A DNA stretch of 38,574 nucleotides from Acidobacteriota bacterium. Its GTDB lineage: Bacteria; Acidobacteriota; Blastocatellia; Pyrinomonadales; Pyrinomonadaceae. The position numbers and the translations under genes are program-made. Shown in pieces: positions 15,844 to 24,691 of the stretch. Every line of letters starts with the position of its first letter. Position 1 is the stretch's first letter. The notes under the pieces were generated by a model that was given only the letters and a program-made list of their open reading frames with translations, ran no database searches and was not told the origin of the DNA. The DNA lies in contig JAHBSK010000014.1 of the NCBI GenBank assembly GCA_019639175.1, positions 1 through 38,574 of the forward strand, written 5' to 3'.

Positions 15844-16350
15844 TTATTCCTGCTCGTCCTCGGCGGATTCTTTTATATTTTCGTGAGGTGGCGGCATGTC
15901 GGGTTCCGGTTTTGGGTAGATGCGGTCATGGATGCGGACGGCCAGGAGGTGGTTTGCAAAGATGAGGATGCCAAAGCCGGCGCATAGAAGCACGGCAAAG
16001 ATCGGGCCGATCAGGGAACCGCCGCTTGCAAGATCATTATCAGTACGAAACGTGTTTTCGGACAGGCTCAGCCAAAAGAATTTGATGAGCACAAAGGCCG
16101 AAAAGAACACAAATGTGATCCACAAAGCCCACGGCTTGCCGGTTTTAGCAAAAGAGAAATTTGCCGCTATCAGCAATATGAGGGTAGCTATCCACAACAA
16201 TGTCGAACTGATGCCGGAATGAAACTCAAATCCGGCAATGGCGGCCCTCGGGTCGCCGATGCTTTGCAGCCACGTCCACGAATAGTAAACAAAAAAGCCG
16301 ACCGCTATCACGGAGAGTCCCAAAAGGGCGAGGTACACTTTGTTCCACAT
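15844..16350 (-). CDS. Four-span membrane protein, function unknown
   Basis: This 168-residue protein has spans at about residues 7-28, 49-66, 73-93 and 113-135. A proline-rich, acidic cytoplasmic-type tail (PEPDMPPPHENIKESAEDEQ) ends it. No catalytic or binding motif and no family was recognised. It is unrelated in layout to the three paralogs at 8-10 kb. It is a single gene convergent with the threonine ammonia-lyase and co-directional with htrA upstream. Confidence 0.75.
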   Translation of the reverse strand: MWNKVYLALLGLSVIAVGFFVYYSWTWLQSIGDPRAAIAGFEFHSGISSTLLWIATLILLIAANFSFAKTGKPWALWITFVFFSAFVLIKFFWLSLSENTFRTDNDLASGGSLIGPIFAVLLCAGFGILIFANHLLAVRIHDRIYPKPEPDMPPPHENIKESAEDEQE

Positions 16351-16449
16351 GAGAGTGTTTTAGCACAGAAAGCCTTTCCAGACAAAAGAGGCTCGCCTGT
16401 AAATGCGGATATGCGGCAGAACTTCCACAGGAGCCAGTGATAAACAGCA

Positions 16450-16483
16450 TCACCCTTTCAGACAGTATTGCCTAAAAGGGTGA
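16450..16483. terminator. 9-bp inverted repeat downstream of the HtrA gene
   Basis: TCACCCTTT (16450-16458) pairs exactly with AAAGGGTGA (16475-16483) around 16 bases. It lies just past the htrA stop, but on the minus strand no T-run follows, so it may be a weak terminator or an mRNA 3' stabiliser. Confidence 0.45.
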
Positions 16484-16501
16484 GTAAATTTTGAGTGATC
16501 T

Positions 16502-18001
16502 TTATTTCAGCCTGGCGGTCAAAAAAAGCGTATTCCCTTTTCTTGAGATCAGCAGCAGAACCGGTTTTCCGGCCGCTGCCTGCAATGCGGTTTCCACTTC
16601 ATCGCCTGATGATACAGGCTTGCGGTTCACCTCCATCAGGATATCGCCTTTGAGGATGCCTGCTTCGGCGGCAACGCTGTCAGAATTGACCTCCATTACC
16701 ACAACGCCCTGCGTTTCTGTGCCGGAACCATACTGTTTTGCCATTTGCGGGGTCAGCGGAACAACGCTAACACCCAATCTGCCGCTTGAAGGTTCCTTTT
16801 GCGGTTCTTTGCCTTCGTCTTCGCGATCCGACGCTGCCGATCCCTCCAGGTCGTATTCATCAAGCGTCACAGCGATCTCCTGAGCTTCTCCGCCGCGACT
16901 GACCGTAAGCTTGACCTCGGTTCCCGGAACGGTTCCGGCGATCTTGTTGCGGAGCGTGTTGCCGTCCACTATCTTTTCACCGTTTACCGCCGTTATGACA
17001 TCGCCGCGTTTGACGCCTGCCTTTTCAGCGGCTCGGCCAGGCGACACATTGTTGACGATCACACCAGAGGCTTCCGGCAAATCCAGGCTTTCGGCCAGGT
17101 CGCCTGTCAGGTTCTGCATCTGAATTCCCAAAAATCCCCGGCGAACACGGCCGGTGTTCAGTATCTGTTCAAGGATGTTCTTTGCCATGTTCGACGGTAT
17201 CGAAAAGGCGATACCGATGTTGCCGCCGCTGCTGCCGGATGACAATATCTGAGAATTTATGCCGATAAGTTCGCCCTGAAGATTGATCAGCGCTCCGCCG
17301 GAATTGCCTCTGTTTATCGGTGCGTCGGTTTGCAGAAAATCCTCGAATGAATAATTGCCGCCATAGCTCAGGCCGGTCTGGCGGCCCTTTGCCGAGATTA
17401 TCCCGGCCGTGACCGATTGCCCGATGCCGAGCGGGTTTCCGATCGCTAGCACAATGTCCCCAACACGCACCGTGTCGGAATTGCCAAGCGACAGGAACGG
17501 CAGGTTTTGGGCCTCTATCTTCAGCACGGCCAGATCGCTCGGTTTGTCTATTCCGACCAGCTTTGCGGTGAAATCCTTGTTGTCGGCGCTCGTGACGGTT
17601 ATCTTCTCAGCACCGTCAACGACGTGGGCATTCGTGATTATCGAACCGTCGGCGCTGACTATGACGCCGGAGCCGAATCCGCGCTGAACCCTCGGCTGTT
17701 CGTTGCTGCGAGGGGCCGGGAACTGACGGAAGAACTCATCAAGCGGCGAATCAAACTCAGGCCGCGATGCCCGCGATGAAGACCTTACCTCTACAGCTAT
17801 CTGCACCACTGCCGGCGATGATCTTTCAACTATGTCGGCATACGATGTACGCATCCCGTCAACGACCATCGGGGTTGCCGGGGCCGGAGTTTCGGGCTGG
17901 ACGACGGGAACGTCCTCACTCCCAAAAAGCCCGTTCCGGCAGCCTGAGACAAAAATCGACGAAGTAATAAGAGCGGTCGCAAAAATGATCCTTGGTGACA
18001 T
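16502..18001 (-). CDS. HtrA/Deg-type periplasmic serine protease, lipoprotein
   Basis: The protein has 499 residues. A lipoprotein signal ends at the S-G-C lipobox (C21). The trypsin-like domain has the triad H126 in ITNAHVVDG, D156 in KPSDLAVLK and S234 in RGNSGGALIN. Two PDZ domains follow (about 285-375 and 405-495), the second after a charged linker. It degrades or refolds misfolded envelope proteins, using PDZ domains to bind exposed C-termini. Lipid anchoring instead of a soluble periplasmic form is less common for DegP-like proteins. No rseP or sigma factor gene is adjacent. Confidence 0.93.
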   Translation of the reverse strand: MSPRIIFATALITSSIFVSGCRNGLFGSEDVPVVQPETPAPATPMVVDGMRTSYADIVERSSPAVVQIAVEVRSSSRASRPEFDSPLDEFFRQFPAPRSNEQPRVQRGFGSGVIVSADGSIITNAHVVDGAEKITVTSADNKDFTAKLVGIDKPSDLAVLKIEAQNLPFLSLGNSDTVRVGDIVLAIGNPLGIGQSVTAGIISAKGRQTGLSYGGNYSFEDFLQTDAPINRGNSGGALINLQGELIGINSQILSSGSSGGNIGIAFSIPSNMAKNILEQILNTGRVRRGFLGIQMQNLTGDLAESLDLPEASGVIVNNVSPGRAAEKAGVKRGDVITAVNGEKIVDGNTLRNKIAGTVPGTEVKLTVSRGGEAQEIAVTLDEYDLEGSAASDREDEGKEPQKEPSSGRLGVSVVPLTPQMAKQYGSGTETQGVVVMEVNSDSVAAEAGILKGDILMEVNRKPVSSGDEVETALQAAAGKPVLLLISRKGNTLFLTARLK

Positions 18002-18141
18002 TATTTTTTTAACTCCATAAAGTTCCGGGTCAGAATTTTACCTGACATTCCTCTGACATTAAACACTATAAAGAAATAAACGAGAAGAGGATGCCAACAG
18101 TTCAGAAATACTTTGGATGCGCATTTTTACACATCGGTGGT

Positions 18142-19071
18142 TCAAATATTCTGATGTGCTGCGCCTGACACTTTCGGTGTGTAAGTGCGAAACACCTGTC
18201 CCAGCGTTTTATACACAAGTTTTGCACATAAAAAAGCCGGAGCAGTAAACGACGGGTCGTAGGAATATTCAACAAGGTCCATTCCGACGACCTTTTTTGA
18301 CGCCGCCAGTTTTTTTATCAGTTCCAATGTCTCATACCATCCCAGTCCGCCGGGTTCGGGCGTTCCGGTGGTAGGAACCAGGCTTGGGTCAAGACCGTCG
18401 ATATCAATGGTCAGGTAAACATTGTCGCTAAGGGCGGCGACCGCGTCATCGATCCAGTCGGTGCGTCCGACAATTTCGCGCGCCCAAAATATCTTTGTCG
18501 GAATGCCCGATTCGATCAGCCTTATCTCTTCCGCCGAGATGGATCGGATGCCGACCTGGACGGCTGGAATACGGAGGTCCTTCACCATGCGGCACATCAC
18601 CGATGCGTGCGAATGCGGCGTGCCGTCGTAGGAATCGCGAAGGTCGGCATGAGCGTCTATCTGCAAAATGCTGAGGTCGTGATATTTTTCGGCATGAGCG
18701 CGAATGACCGGCCCTGAGATGGAATGCTCGCCGCCAAGCGTGCAGACAAATTTGCCCGTTTCCACCAGTTCCTTTGAACGCTCGTACAGATCGTTCATCA
18801 TCCGTTCCGGCGTCGGACGCGGAGAAAACTCCTCAAGCGTGTGGATGCCGATCTTATAGACCTCGGCGTCGGTGTCCTCGTCGTAAAGTTCCATGTTGCG
18901 CGAGGCATCGACTATTGCCATCGCTCCCGCTCCGGTTCCGGTTCCGTATGAAACGGTTCCTTCGTAGGAGACAGGATGCACAAGTACCGATGCGGGGTCG
19001 AATAAAGAATACTCTTCTTCGTCAAGCCCGCCGAAATTCATAGGAAGTTCCGCTGATTCGCTCATAAGCAT
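18142..19071 (-). CDS. speB: Agmatinase / ureohydrolase family
   Basis: The protein has 309 residues from ATG 19071; an in-frame ATG at 19092 is the alternative, and the Shine-Dalgarno sequence is weak for both. The binuclear manganese ligands are all present: GGEHSIS, QIDAHADLRD and TIDIDGLDPS, in the arginase/agmatinase order. It would hydrolyse agmatine to putrescine and urea. Agmatinase rather than arginase is inferred from the upstream arginine decarboxylase gene. A terminator lies between it and the deoxyhypusine-synthase-like gene, so it probably has its own promoter in the 19072-19154 gap. Confidence 0.88.
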   Translation of the reverse strand: MLMSESAELPMNFGGLDEEEYSLFDPASVLVHPVSYEGTVSYGTGTGAGAMAIVDASRNMELYDEDTDAEVYKIGIHTLEEFSPRPTPERMMNDLYERSKELVETGKFVCTLGGEHSISGPVIRAHAEKYHDLSILQIDAHADLRDSYDGTPHSHASVMCRMVKDLRIPAVQVGIRSISAEEIRLIESGIPTKIFWAREIVGRTDWIDDAVAALSDNVYLTIDIDGLDPSLVPTTGTPEPGGLGWYETLELIKKLAASKKVVGMDLVEYSYDPSFTAPAFLCAKLVYKTLGQVFRTYTPKVSGAAHQNI

Positions 19072-19154
19072 AGTTTTGCCTTGCGCTCTCAAATTTTCAA
19101 GTCAGCAGAACACAAGGAACGATCCCGGAGCCGCATCAGCGGCGAGTTTCAGGC

Positions 19155-19192
19155 AAAAAAACCGTCCGGTTCTGCTCAGAACGGACGGCTTT
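19155..19192 (-). terminator. Intrinsic terminator between the DHS-like gene and speB
   Basis: CCGTCCG (19162-19168) pairs with CGGACGG (19182-19188) and TTCT (19170-19173) with AGAA (19178-19181), with one bulged base and a 4-base loop. On the minus strand the stem runs into seven T (19155-19161). It lies about 25 bases past the DHS-like stop. Confidence 0.82.
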
Positions 19193-19216
19193 TATTGCGT
19201 GGTCTGCAAAAAGGAA

Positions 19217-20278
19217 CTACGAAACGTCGATGTTCATATCCTTGCCGGCAAATGCGAAGTTAGGGCGTTTGCGGCCTTTCATGAATTTGGCGGCGGTCTG
19301 TGAGAGGGCCGTTATTATCATCGGCAGGGCAATGGACGGATCGCTCGGGACAAAGGCCGTCGTGGCACCGCGAAGCAATTTGCCAAAGATCTCGGTGTGA
19401 TTTCCCGCGAACGAAGGCGTTCTTGTTGCCAGCGGCACGGAATCGGTCGTTATCGAGATGGCATATTTGTGTCCGCGCGGTTTTGAACGCGTGATGTAAG
19501 AGGCCAGTTCGTTCACGTTGAGCATTGACTGGCTGGTCTGGCTGCCAAGCGTGATAATGCCGGAATTGCGTGTTTTCTGCGCTATCTGCATCATCTCCAG
19601 CGTGTCCTGCGTCGTGTCGAACGTCAGGTGCAGCTTTTTGTCGAATTTTGCCCTGGCAATGCCGACCGCAAGTTCGGAATTGAGTATATCAGGGCAATAT
19701 ACGGGAATGCGTGCTTTGAAAGCGGCTGTCAGAATGCCGTCTTCGTGTGCAATTTCAGCCAGTTCGCGGCCGGTCAGATGCATGAATTCGCGAACCGAAT
19801 AGGCACGGCTGGTCTCCAACTGATTGATGACGCTGCCGATCCATTCGTCCGCTTCCTGATATTCTTCACGATTAGCCAGCGTGTCGCCGATGCGGAGGAC
19901 ATCCGCCGCGTCAAGTTCATCATCGCCCATGCTCGGATGAGCCTGGTAATGGTTTCTGCCGAGCGTTTCGTGTATGTCGTGAAACAACACCGTGCCGGAC
20001 ATGACCAGAACATCAACGAAGCGGTTCTTAATCACATACGCCAACAGACGGCGCATTCCCGACGGAACAAGGTTGCCGGAACCGCAGGCAAAAATGGTCG
20101 TATTGTCATCAAGCATGTCAAGCCATATTCGATGAGCTTCGGCCAACTGTTTGGCGCCAAAGCCGGCGCCTTCCATCTTTTCAAGGAGACCCGCGACAGA
20201 CCGGTCACGGTCTATCGGAACGGGGCGTGTCGGAACTGTCAAAAATTTTGACGATTTGGATTTTTTTTGAGCTACCAT
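19217..20278 (-). CDS. Deoxyhypusine-synthase-like protein, probable polyamine enzyme
   Basis: This 353-residue protein matches the deoxyhypusine synthase fold: the FACGSGNLVPSGMRRLLAY and VDVLVMSGTVLFHDIHETLG segments of the NAD site, IPVYCPDILNSELAVGI, ITLGSQTSQS and a C-terminal lysine K300 in EIFGKLL, where the DHS catalytic lysine lies. Bacteria have no eIF5A substrate. Bacterial members are thought to move aminobutyl groups between polyamines, for example making homospermidine. Its place between the speA and speB genes supports a polyamine role. The residues just before K300 differ from eukaryotic DHS. Family call firm; product inferred. Confidence 0.85.
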   Translation of the reverse strand: MVAQKKSKSSKFLTVPTRPVPIDRDRSVAGLLEKMEGAGFGAKQLAEAHRIWLDMLDDNTTIFACGSGNLVPSGMRRLLAYVIKNRFVDVLVMSGTVLFHDIHETLGRNHYQAHPSMGDDELDAADVLRIGDTLANREEYQEADEWIGSVINQLETSRAYSVREFMHLTGRELAEIAHEDGILTAAFKARIPVYCPDILNSELAVGIARAKFDKKLHLTFDTTQDTLEMMQIAQKTRNSGIITLGSQTSQSMLNVNELASYITRSKPRGHKYAISITTDSVPLATRTPSFAGNHTEIFGKLLRGATTAFVPSDPSIALPMIITALSQTAAKFMKGRKRPNFAFAGKDMNIDVS

Positions 20279-20363
20279 AGAACTGAGTAATATCTAAATT
20301 AAATACTGCGTCTTATCTTCCCGGCCCGTGAGGAAAACCGGGCAATGAGAACAAAACGGCCTC

Positions 20364-22289
20364 CTATTGTCCGTTATTCGGGGACAAATATGTATAACCG
20401 TCCGCCTGTTTCTCGTAAAATTCGATCAGGTCATTGCCCTCGCTGCTTGAGAGGGAGCCGTCCTTTATCTTTTTCATGACCGTTCGCCTGAACTGGTCAT
20501 GAAGCTGTACGGCGTCAAAACGAACCGTGCTGACGGCTTCTGCCAGCGTATCGCCGGCTATCACCTTTTTGATGATATGGCCGTCCTCTCCTATATATAT
20601 GTGCGCCTCGTGCGGAACTCCAAAAAGATTATGATTATTTCCCATTACTTCCTGATAGGCTCCGACCAGCATCATTGCAAGGTAATACGGCTCATTTGGC
20701 GTCAATGCGTGAAGCTCGAGGACCGGTTTTATATCGTGGAGATCGACGAATTTATCAACAATGCCGTCTGAATCACACGTAATATCACATAGAGTAGCAT
20801 ATTCAGAAGGCTTTTTGTTGAGTTTATGTATTGGAATTATTGGAAATAATTGTTCCAACGCCCAATTATCCGGCATTGACCGGAATACTGAGAAGTTCGC
20901 CAGATATTTTGCGCACATCAGACGCCGCAGGTCATCGAATTCCTCGGACACATATTTTTTCTGCTGAGCGTATTGGTCTGCTTTTTCACAGACATCCCAG
21001 AAAAGGACCTCGCCCTTGCCTTTGTCTTCCAGCGATATAAGCCCTAGGTTGAACATTGTGAACAACTCTTCGCGATGTTCCAGAGCATCGTGATAATATT
21101 CGCGGTGATTTTTCGCGGTTATCGTTTCGCGAAGGTCGTACAGCTCCTTAACGACCTGAGGGTCATCTTCATCTATCGACAGCGGATCTATGTCCTCAAC
21201 GACCGTTTCGATCTCTTCATGAACGTTCGTTATCAGCATTGCGTGATAGGCTGACAGATAACGTCCTGATTCCTGAATTATTGTCGGATGCGGAACGTTC
21301 TCGTCATCGCAGACCGTCTTTATTACGTAAATGACGTCATTTGCAAATTCCTGAGCGTTATAATTTGCCGACGATTCAAAGGACGTTCGCGAGCCATCAT
21401 AATCTACCGCCATGCCGCCGCCGACATCCAGATATTTGATGTCGATCTCCATTTGCCGGATCTTTGAATATGTCCGCGCCGCCTCTTTCATCGCATTCTT
21501 GATGCGTTTGATGTCGGTAAGCTGCGATCCGATGTGAAAATGGAGCAACTGGAGCATATCGATGCGCCCGGCGTCCTGAAGCTGGCGTATCACTTCAAGT
21601 ATCTCAGTTGTCGTAAGGCCGAATTTTGCCGCCTCACCGCCCGATTTTTCCCATTTTCCGGAGCCTTTTGAGTAAAGTTTGACCCTGACGCCGAGCATCG
21701 GGAGCTTTGTCTTTGGGTTTTCGGTGGAGATCTTCTCGGCAAAGCTGATGGCATGGCCGAGTTCGCTCATCTTTTCGATAACGATGACAACGTTCTTTCC
21801 GGCGGCGGCTCCGGCAAAGGCAAGCTCAACGAAATCACGATCTTTAAAGCCATTTAGCACGAGCAGGCTGTCCTTTGCCTGTTCCAGGGCGAGAGCCGCG
21901 TAAAGCTCCGCTTTTGAGCCTGCTTCGAGGCCGAAATTATAGCGCGAGCCTTCGCGCAGATATTCTTCGATAACGGCCCGGTTCTGATTGACCTTCATCG
22001 GATAGACGCAAAGGTGGTCGCCCTCGTATCCGTATTCCTTTATTGAACGTTTGAAAGCGGTTTGCAGTTTTCTGATCTGTCCAACCAGAAGCTGAGGAAA
22101 CCGAAGCAGCACCGGCGTGTTTATCCCGCGTTTGCGAAGGTCTTCTATAACCTCACGGACATCGGCGGTAAGATTCTCGTTTTCCGGAGAACGAACCACA
22201 AGGTTGCCTTTTCGGTTGACGCCAAAATAGCCTGCTCCCCAATTGTCGATGCCGTACATTTCGGCGGTCTGGTCAATAACTGCGCTCAA
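20364..22289 (-). CDS. speA: Biosynthetic arginine decarboxylase
   Basis: This 641-residue protein has the normal length of SpeA (about 630-660). The PLP lysine is K99 in CVYPMKVNQNR. The barrel continues with NFGLEAGSKAELYAAL, LHFHIGSQLTDI and YLDVGGGMAVDYDG (phosphate loop). The C-terminal beta domain includes TCDSDGIVDKFVD, the second-subunit aspartate motif, and PYYLAMMLVGAYQE. It decarboxylates arginine to agmatine. It is the first gene of the polyamine cluster, 85 bases before the DHS-like gene. It diverges from the pilin gene. Confidence 0.97.
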   Translation of the reverse strand: MSAVIDQTAEMYGIDNWGAGYFGVNRKGNLVVRSPENENLTADVREVIEDLRKRGINTPVLLRFPQLLVGQIRKLQTAFKRSIKEYGYEGDHLCVYPMKVNQNRAVIEEYLREGSRYNFGLEAGSKAELYAALALEQAKDSLLVLNGFKDRDFVELAFAGAAAGKNVVIVIEKMSELGHAISFAEKISTENPKTKLPMLGVRVKLYSKGSGKWEKSGGEAAKFGLTTTEILEVIRQLQDAGRIDMLQLLHFHIGSQLTDIKRIKNAMKEAARTYSKIRQMEIDIKYLDVGGGMAVDYDGSRTSFESSANYNAQEFANDVIYVIKTVCDDENVPHPTIIQESGRYLSAYHAMLITNVHEEIETVVEDIDPLSIDEDDPQVVKELYDLRETITAKNHREYYHDALEHREELFTMFNLGLISLEDKGKGEVLFWDVCEKADQYAQQKKYVSEEFDDLRRLMCAKYLANFSVFRSMPDNWALEQLFPIIPIHKLNKKPSEYATLCDITCDSDGIVDKFVDLHDIKPVLELHALTPNEPYYLAMMLVGAYQEVMGNNHNLFGVPHEAHIYIGEDGHIIKKVIAGDTLAEAVSTVRFDAVQLHDQFRRTVMKKIKDGSLSSSEGNDLIEFYEKQADGYTYLSPNNGQ

Positions 22290-22434
22290 TTCTCATTAAC
22301 CCCGTCAAATAATGATCGCGAAAAACGCGCCGCAAAAGTTCAAAGTGTAATAAAAATCAAAGGAAATGAAAAGAGGCAAGTTGAAAATAGTCCTAAGCTG
22401 CCGTTCGTATTTGCAAAACGACCTTGCTGAGGCA

Positions 22435-22450
22435 TGGCACGAGCTTTGCT
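22435..22450 (+). promoter_or_regulatory. Sigma-54 (RpoN) promoter for the pilin gene
   Basis: TGGCACG, 4 bases, TTGCT matches the -24/-12 consensus exactly, with GG at 22436-22437 and GC at 22448-22449 at the required 12-base spacing. The predicted start is near 22461, leaving a leader of about 150 bases before the pilin ATG. RpoN control of major pilin genes by PilR-type activators is established in other bacteria. Confidence 0.85.
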
Positions 22451-22460
22451 CTAATACACC

Positions 22461-22480
22461 AACAACGGTCAGCCGTTGTT
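22461..22480 (+). promoter_or_regulatory. Hairpin at the predicted 5' end of the pilin mRNA
   Basis: AACAACGG (22461-22468) pairs exactly with CCGTTGTT (22473-22480) around TCAG. Located at or next to the predicted start, it would cap the transcript with a stem-loop, a known way to slow 5' decay; that effect is inferred. Confidence 0.55.
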
Positions 22481-22550
22481 TATAACAAGGCTGTAACATA
22501 TTGAAAACCAAAGGCTTATAGCATACAACGGGACGACAATGGTTCGCCAA

Positions 22551-22575
22551 TGTCAAAAAGTGGTGTCAAAAAGTG
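22551..22575 (+). repeat. Two tandem 13-bp-period repeats in the pilin leader
   Basis: TGTCAAAAAGTG occurs at 22551-22562 and again at 22564-22575, with a partial TGTCA following at once. It lies 37 bases before the pilin ATG and could bind a regulator or reflect a recent small duplication. Confidence 0.6.
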
Positions 22576-22611
22576 TCACTCATGTTAAATATCCCGTAAA
22601 AAGAGGTTCAT

Positions 22612-23052
22612 ATGCGAACAAATAATGAAAATGGCTTTTCACTCATCGAACTGCTTCTGGTCGTGGTCATCATCGGTGTCCTGGCCGCATTGGCGGTGCC
22701 TGCCTTAAGAAAGGCACAGCGCACAACCGAGAACGGCGCGACGATAGCAACGCTGCGGACGATCGGCTCCAGTCAGGTCAGCTATTATACGCAAAACCGT
22801 CGTTTTGGACGCCTTCCGGAAATAAACACCGTTGAGGTGACACCGTTCGGGACAACTGTTGCGGACAGAGTTGTGAAGGGGGAGTTTGTTTACGAAATGC
22901 CTTCTGCCCCTACGGATGAGGAGCTTCAAACTGAATTCACCATACTCGCTACCCGGAATATGAGCGGCGAGGAGGTTGTTGCGTATGAACTGAATCAGAC
23001 CGGCCGCATACGTCAGGTGCTGCCGTTCATAAGAGAAGATCTGGGTAATTAA
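22612..23052 (+). CDS. Type IV pilin-like protein
   Basis: This 146-residue prepilin has a short charged leader (MRTNNENG), cleavage before F9 and the conserved E5 of the mature protein in FSLIELLLVVVIIGVLAALA, giving the hydrophobic N-terminal helix. The globular part is small, about 110 residues, with no cysteine pair for a disulfide loop. It resembles GspG/PilA-type major pilins of Acidobacteriota-like and delta-proteobacterial genomes. An AGAGG site lies 8 bases before the ATG. The sigma-54 promoter upstream supports a major pilin. No assembly genes are in the window. Confidence 0.9.
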   Translation: MRTNNENGFSLIELLLVVVIIGVLAALAVPALRKAQRTTENGATIATLRTIGSSQVSYYTQNRRFGRLPEINTVEVTPFGTTVADRVVKGEFVYEMPSAPTDEELQTEFTILATRNMSGEEVVAYELNQTGRIRQVLPFIREDLGN

Positions 23053-23107
23053 AGTTTCCCTTTCTCCCGTGTGATGCAGAAATGCCGTTGTGGTAGAAGG
23101 TGTTATA

Positions 23108-24691
23108 ATGAACGTTTTCGAAGACCTGATAGAGGAATTAAAAGAAGAGAACCTGCTCGAACACACCGTCATAGAATTGACTGACGGCATGCCCACCGAC
23201 GATCTCTTTCGCTCATCACCGCCCGTTCTGGACGAGTATCGTGATATGCCTGCCAACGTCGCCGTAATGGCGCAGGCGGCTGATGCGGCTAGCACGGAGA
23301 GTCCGGCACAGAAAGCTGATGTCGCCCCCGTCGATGTCCCGGAGATAAAGGCCGCTAAGAACACTCGCGACTTTCTGAGAAAGCGGGCAATGGAAGAAGT
23401 TTCGAGCATGCAGATGGTCGAGCATGTTCTGTCCGGAGTCGAACGCGAATTCATGCGTCTTGTGCCGGTTCCTTTCGATGATCTTGAAGCGAAAAAAGCT
23501 CTTCATAAATTCCTTCAGGCGGCCGATGATCCGCAGTCAGCCGAATGTTCCGAGGCGGAGTATGAACTGCTGCAGGAAACGCAGAAATGGTACGGCGAAT
23601 TGTCCGACAGGGACAGGGAAATCTCCGTTGCCAATATCCGACGGTTCTGTGAAAATTCAAGACCCGCACTCAGTTCACAGGCCCTCATCTCCCTTGCACG
23701 GTTCTATCGCAACTCGCCTTTTACAGAAGAGATTCGGGGAAAGTTCGATTTTGTGATGACCCGTCTTTTCTCACGGGAAAATGAAGATGGTGATCGCAGC
23801 CTGCTTTTCGCCTATAACGAAATGCACGGCCATATCAAGACCCTTTATGACAACTGGTCAAGCATAAATCTGTATTCGATACAGGAGAATGGCGAGGAGA
23901 TCTCTGCCGCTGTGTCTCAATTCACTGCTATTGGAGAAGAGATAGGAACGCATACAGGTTTTGACGCACTGCTTGGCTCGAACGTCTTCACAAGGCTTCG
24001 TCAACTGAAAGCCGACATTGGCGAGTTGTTCTATTTTCAGGATGTCCTGGCTGCCGCAATAGATACAAATCTGAAACTCGGCAACCGCTTTTCCGCTCTG
24101 GCAGAAGAGGTTCGCAACCGTGTGAACCTGGAGCGTCTGCACCAAAAATACGGTGAAGACCTTGACCGGCTTGTTTCAGACACCATTGGCCGGACGTTCA
24201 TGATGGCCGACATCTTTGAGCCGGCGGAAGAAGAGCCGGAAGAAGGCATCGGCAATAATGACTCGGCTCCGGTGCTGAAAAGTTTTCAGGTACAGGAAAA
24301 ACGTTCGTGGCTTTCGTTCCAGCTTTTTGGCGTCAACAAATGGCTTCTTGCCGCCACCGTCCTTATTGTCGCCCTCAGCGTCGGCGGATATTTCTGGGCC
24401 GATTCATCAACGGCACAATCGGCCGCAGCACCGCAGGCAAACAATATAACATTGGAGGGAACGGTGATGGCCGAGCATCTGGTCGGAGCCAGATCCACGG
24501 ATGAGACCTTTTATGGTATCGTGAAAGCCGATTGGGAAAAGATGTCCGATGACGAAAGGATGAGCGTCCTTAAAAAGGCCGCCGCCTTTGCAAGCGAAAA
24601 AGGCCTGCGCAAGGTTCATTTCCTGAACAACCGCGGCCGCACGGTCGGTTTTGCCGTCGGCGACAAGGCGAAGTTGTACGACCCGGCTTAG
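23108..24691 (+). CDS. Single-span membrane protein of unknown function next to the pilin
   Basis: The protein has 527 residues from ATG 23108 (GAAGG upstream); an in-frame upstream start at 23090 is possible. A large hydrophilic N-terminal part (about 405 residues, acidic and mostly helical) carries no recognised motif. A membrane span follows at about residues 411-430 (WLLAATVLIVALSVGGYFWA), then a C-terminal domain of about 95 residues ending KVHFLNNRGRTVGFAVGDKA. Predicted topology is a cytoplasmic bulk with the C-terminus outside. Its position 55 bases after the pilin gene suggests co-transcription, but no link to pili is shown by sequence. Confidence 0.8.
   Translation: MNVFEDLIEELKEENLLEHTVIELTDGMPTDDLFRSSPPVLDEYRDMPANVAVMAQAADAASTESPAQKADVAPVDVPEIKAAKNTRDFLRKRAMEEVSSMQMVEHVLSGVEREFMRLVPVPFDDLEAKKALHKFLQAADDPQSAECSEAEYELLQETQKWYGELSDRDREISVANIRRFCENSRPALSSQALISLARFYRNSPFTEEIRGKFDFVMTRLFSRENEDGDRSLLFAYNEMHGHIKTLYDNWSSINLYSIQENGEEISAAVSQFTAIGEEIGTHTGFDALLGSNVFTRLRQLKADIGELFYFQDVLAAAIDTNLKLGNRFSALAEEVRNRVNLERLHQKYGEDLDRLVSDTIGRTFMMADIFEPAEEEPEEGIGNNDSAPVLKSFQVQEKRSWLSFQLFGVNKWLLAATVLIVALSVGGYFWADSSTAQSAAAPQANNITLEGTVMAEHLVGARSTDETFYGIVKADWEKMSDDERMSVLKKAAAFASEKGLRKVHFLNNRGRTVGFAVGDKAKLYDPA

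Larger units (their letters stand above)
22290..22611. other. Divergent speA/pilin intergenic region
   Basis: These roughly 320 bases hold the sigma-54 promoter of the pilin gene, a hairpin at its predicted start of transcription and two tandem repeats in the leader, listed separately. The speA-proximal half shows no clear operator to me. Confidence 0.6.

Noticed and set aside
22290..22611. Riboswitch or polyamine-responsive element before speA
   Set aside because: No conserved riboswitch core was recognisable on the minus strand of this gap.
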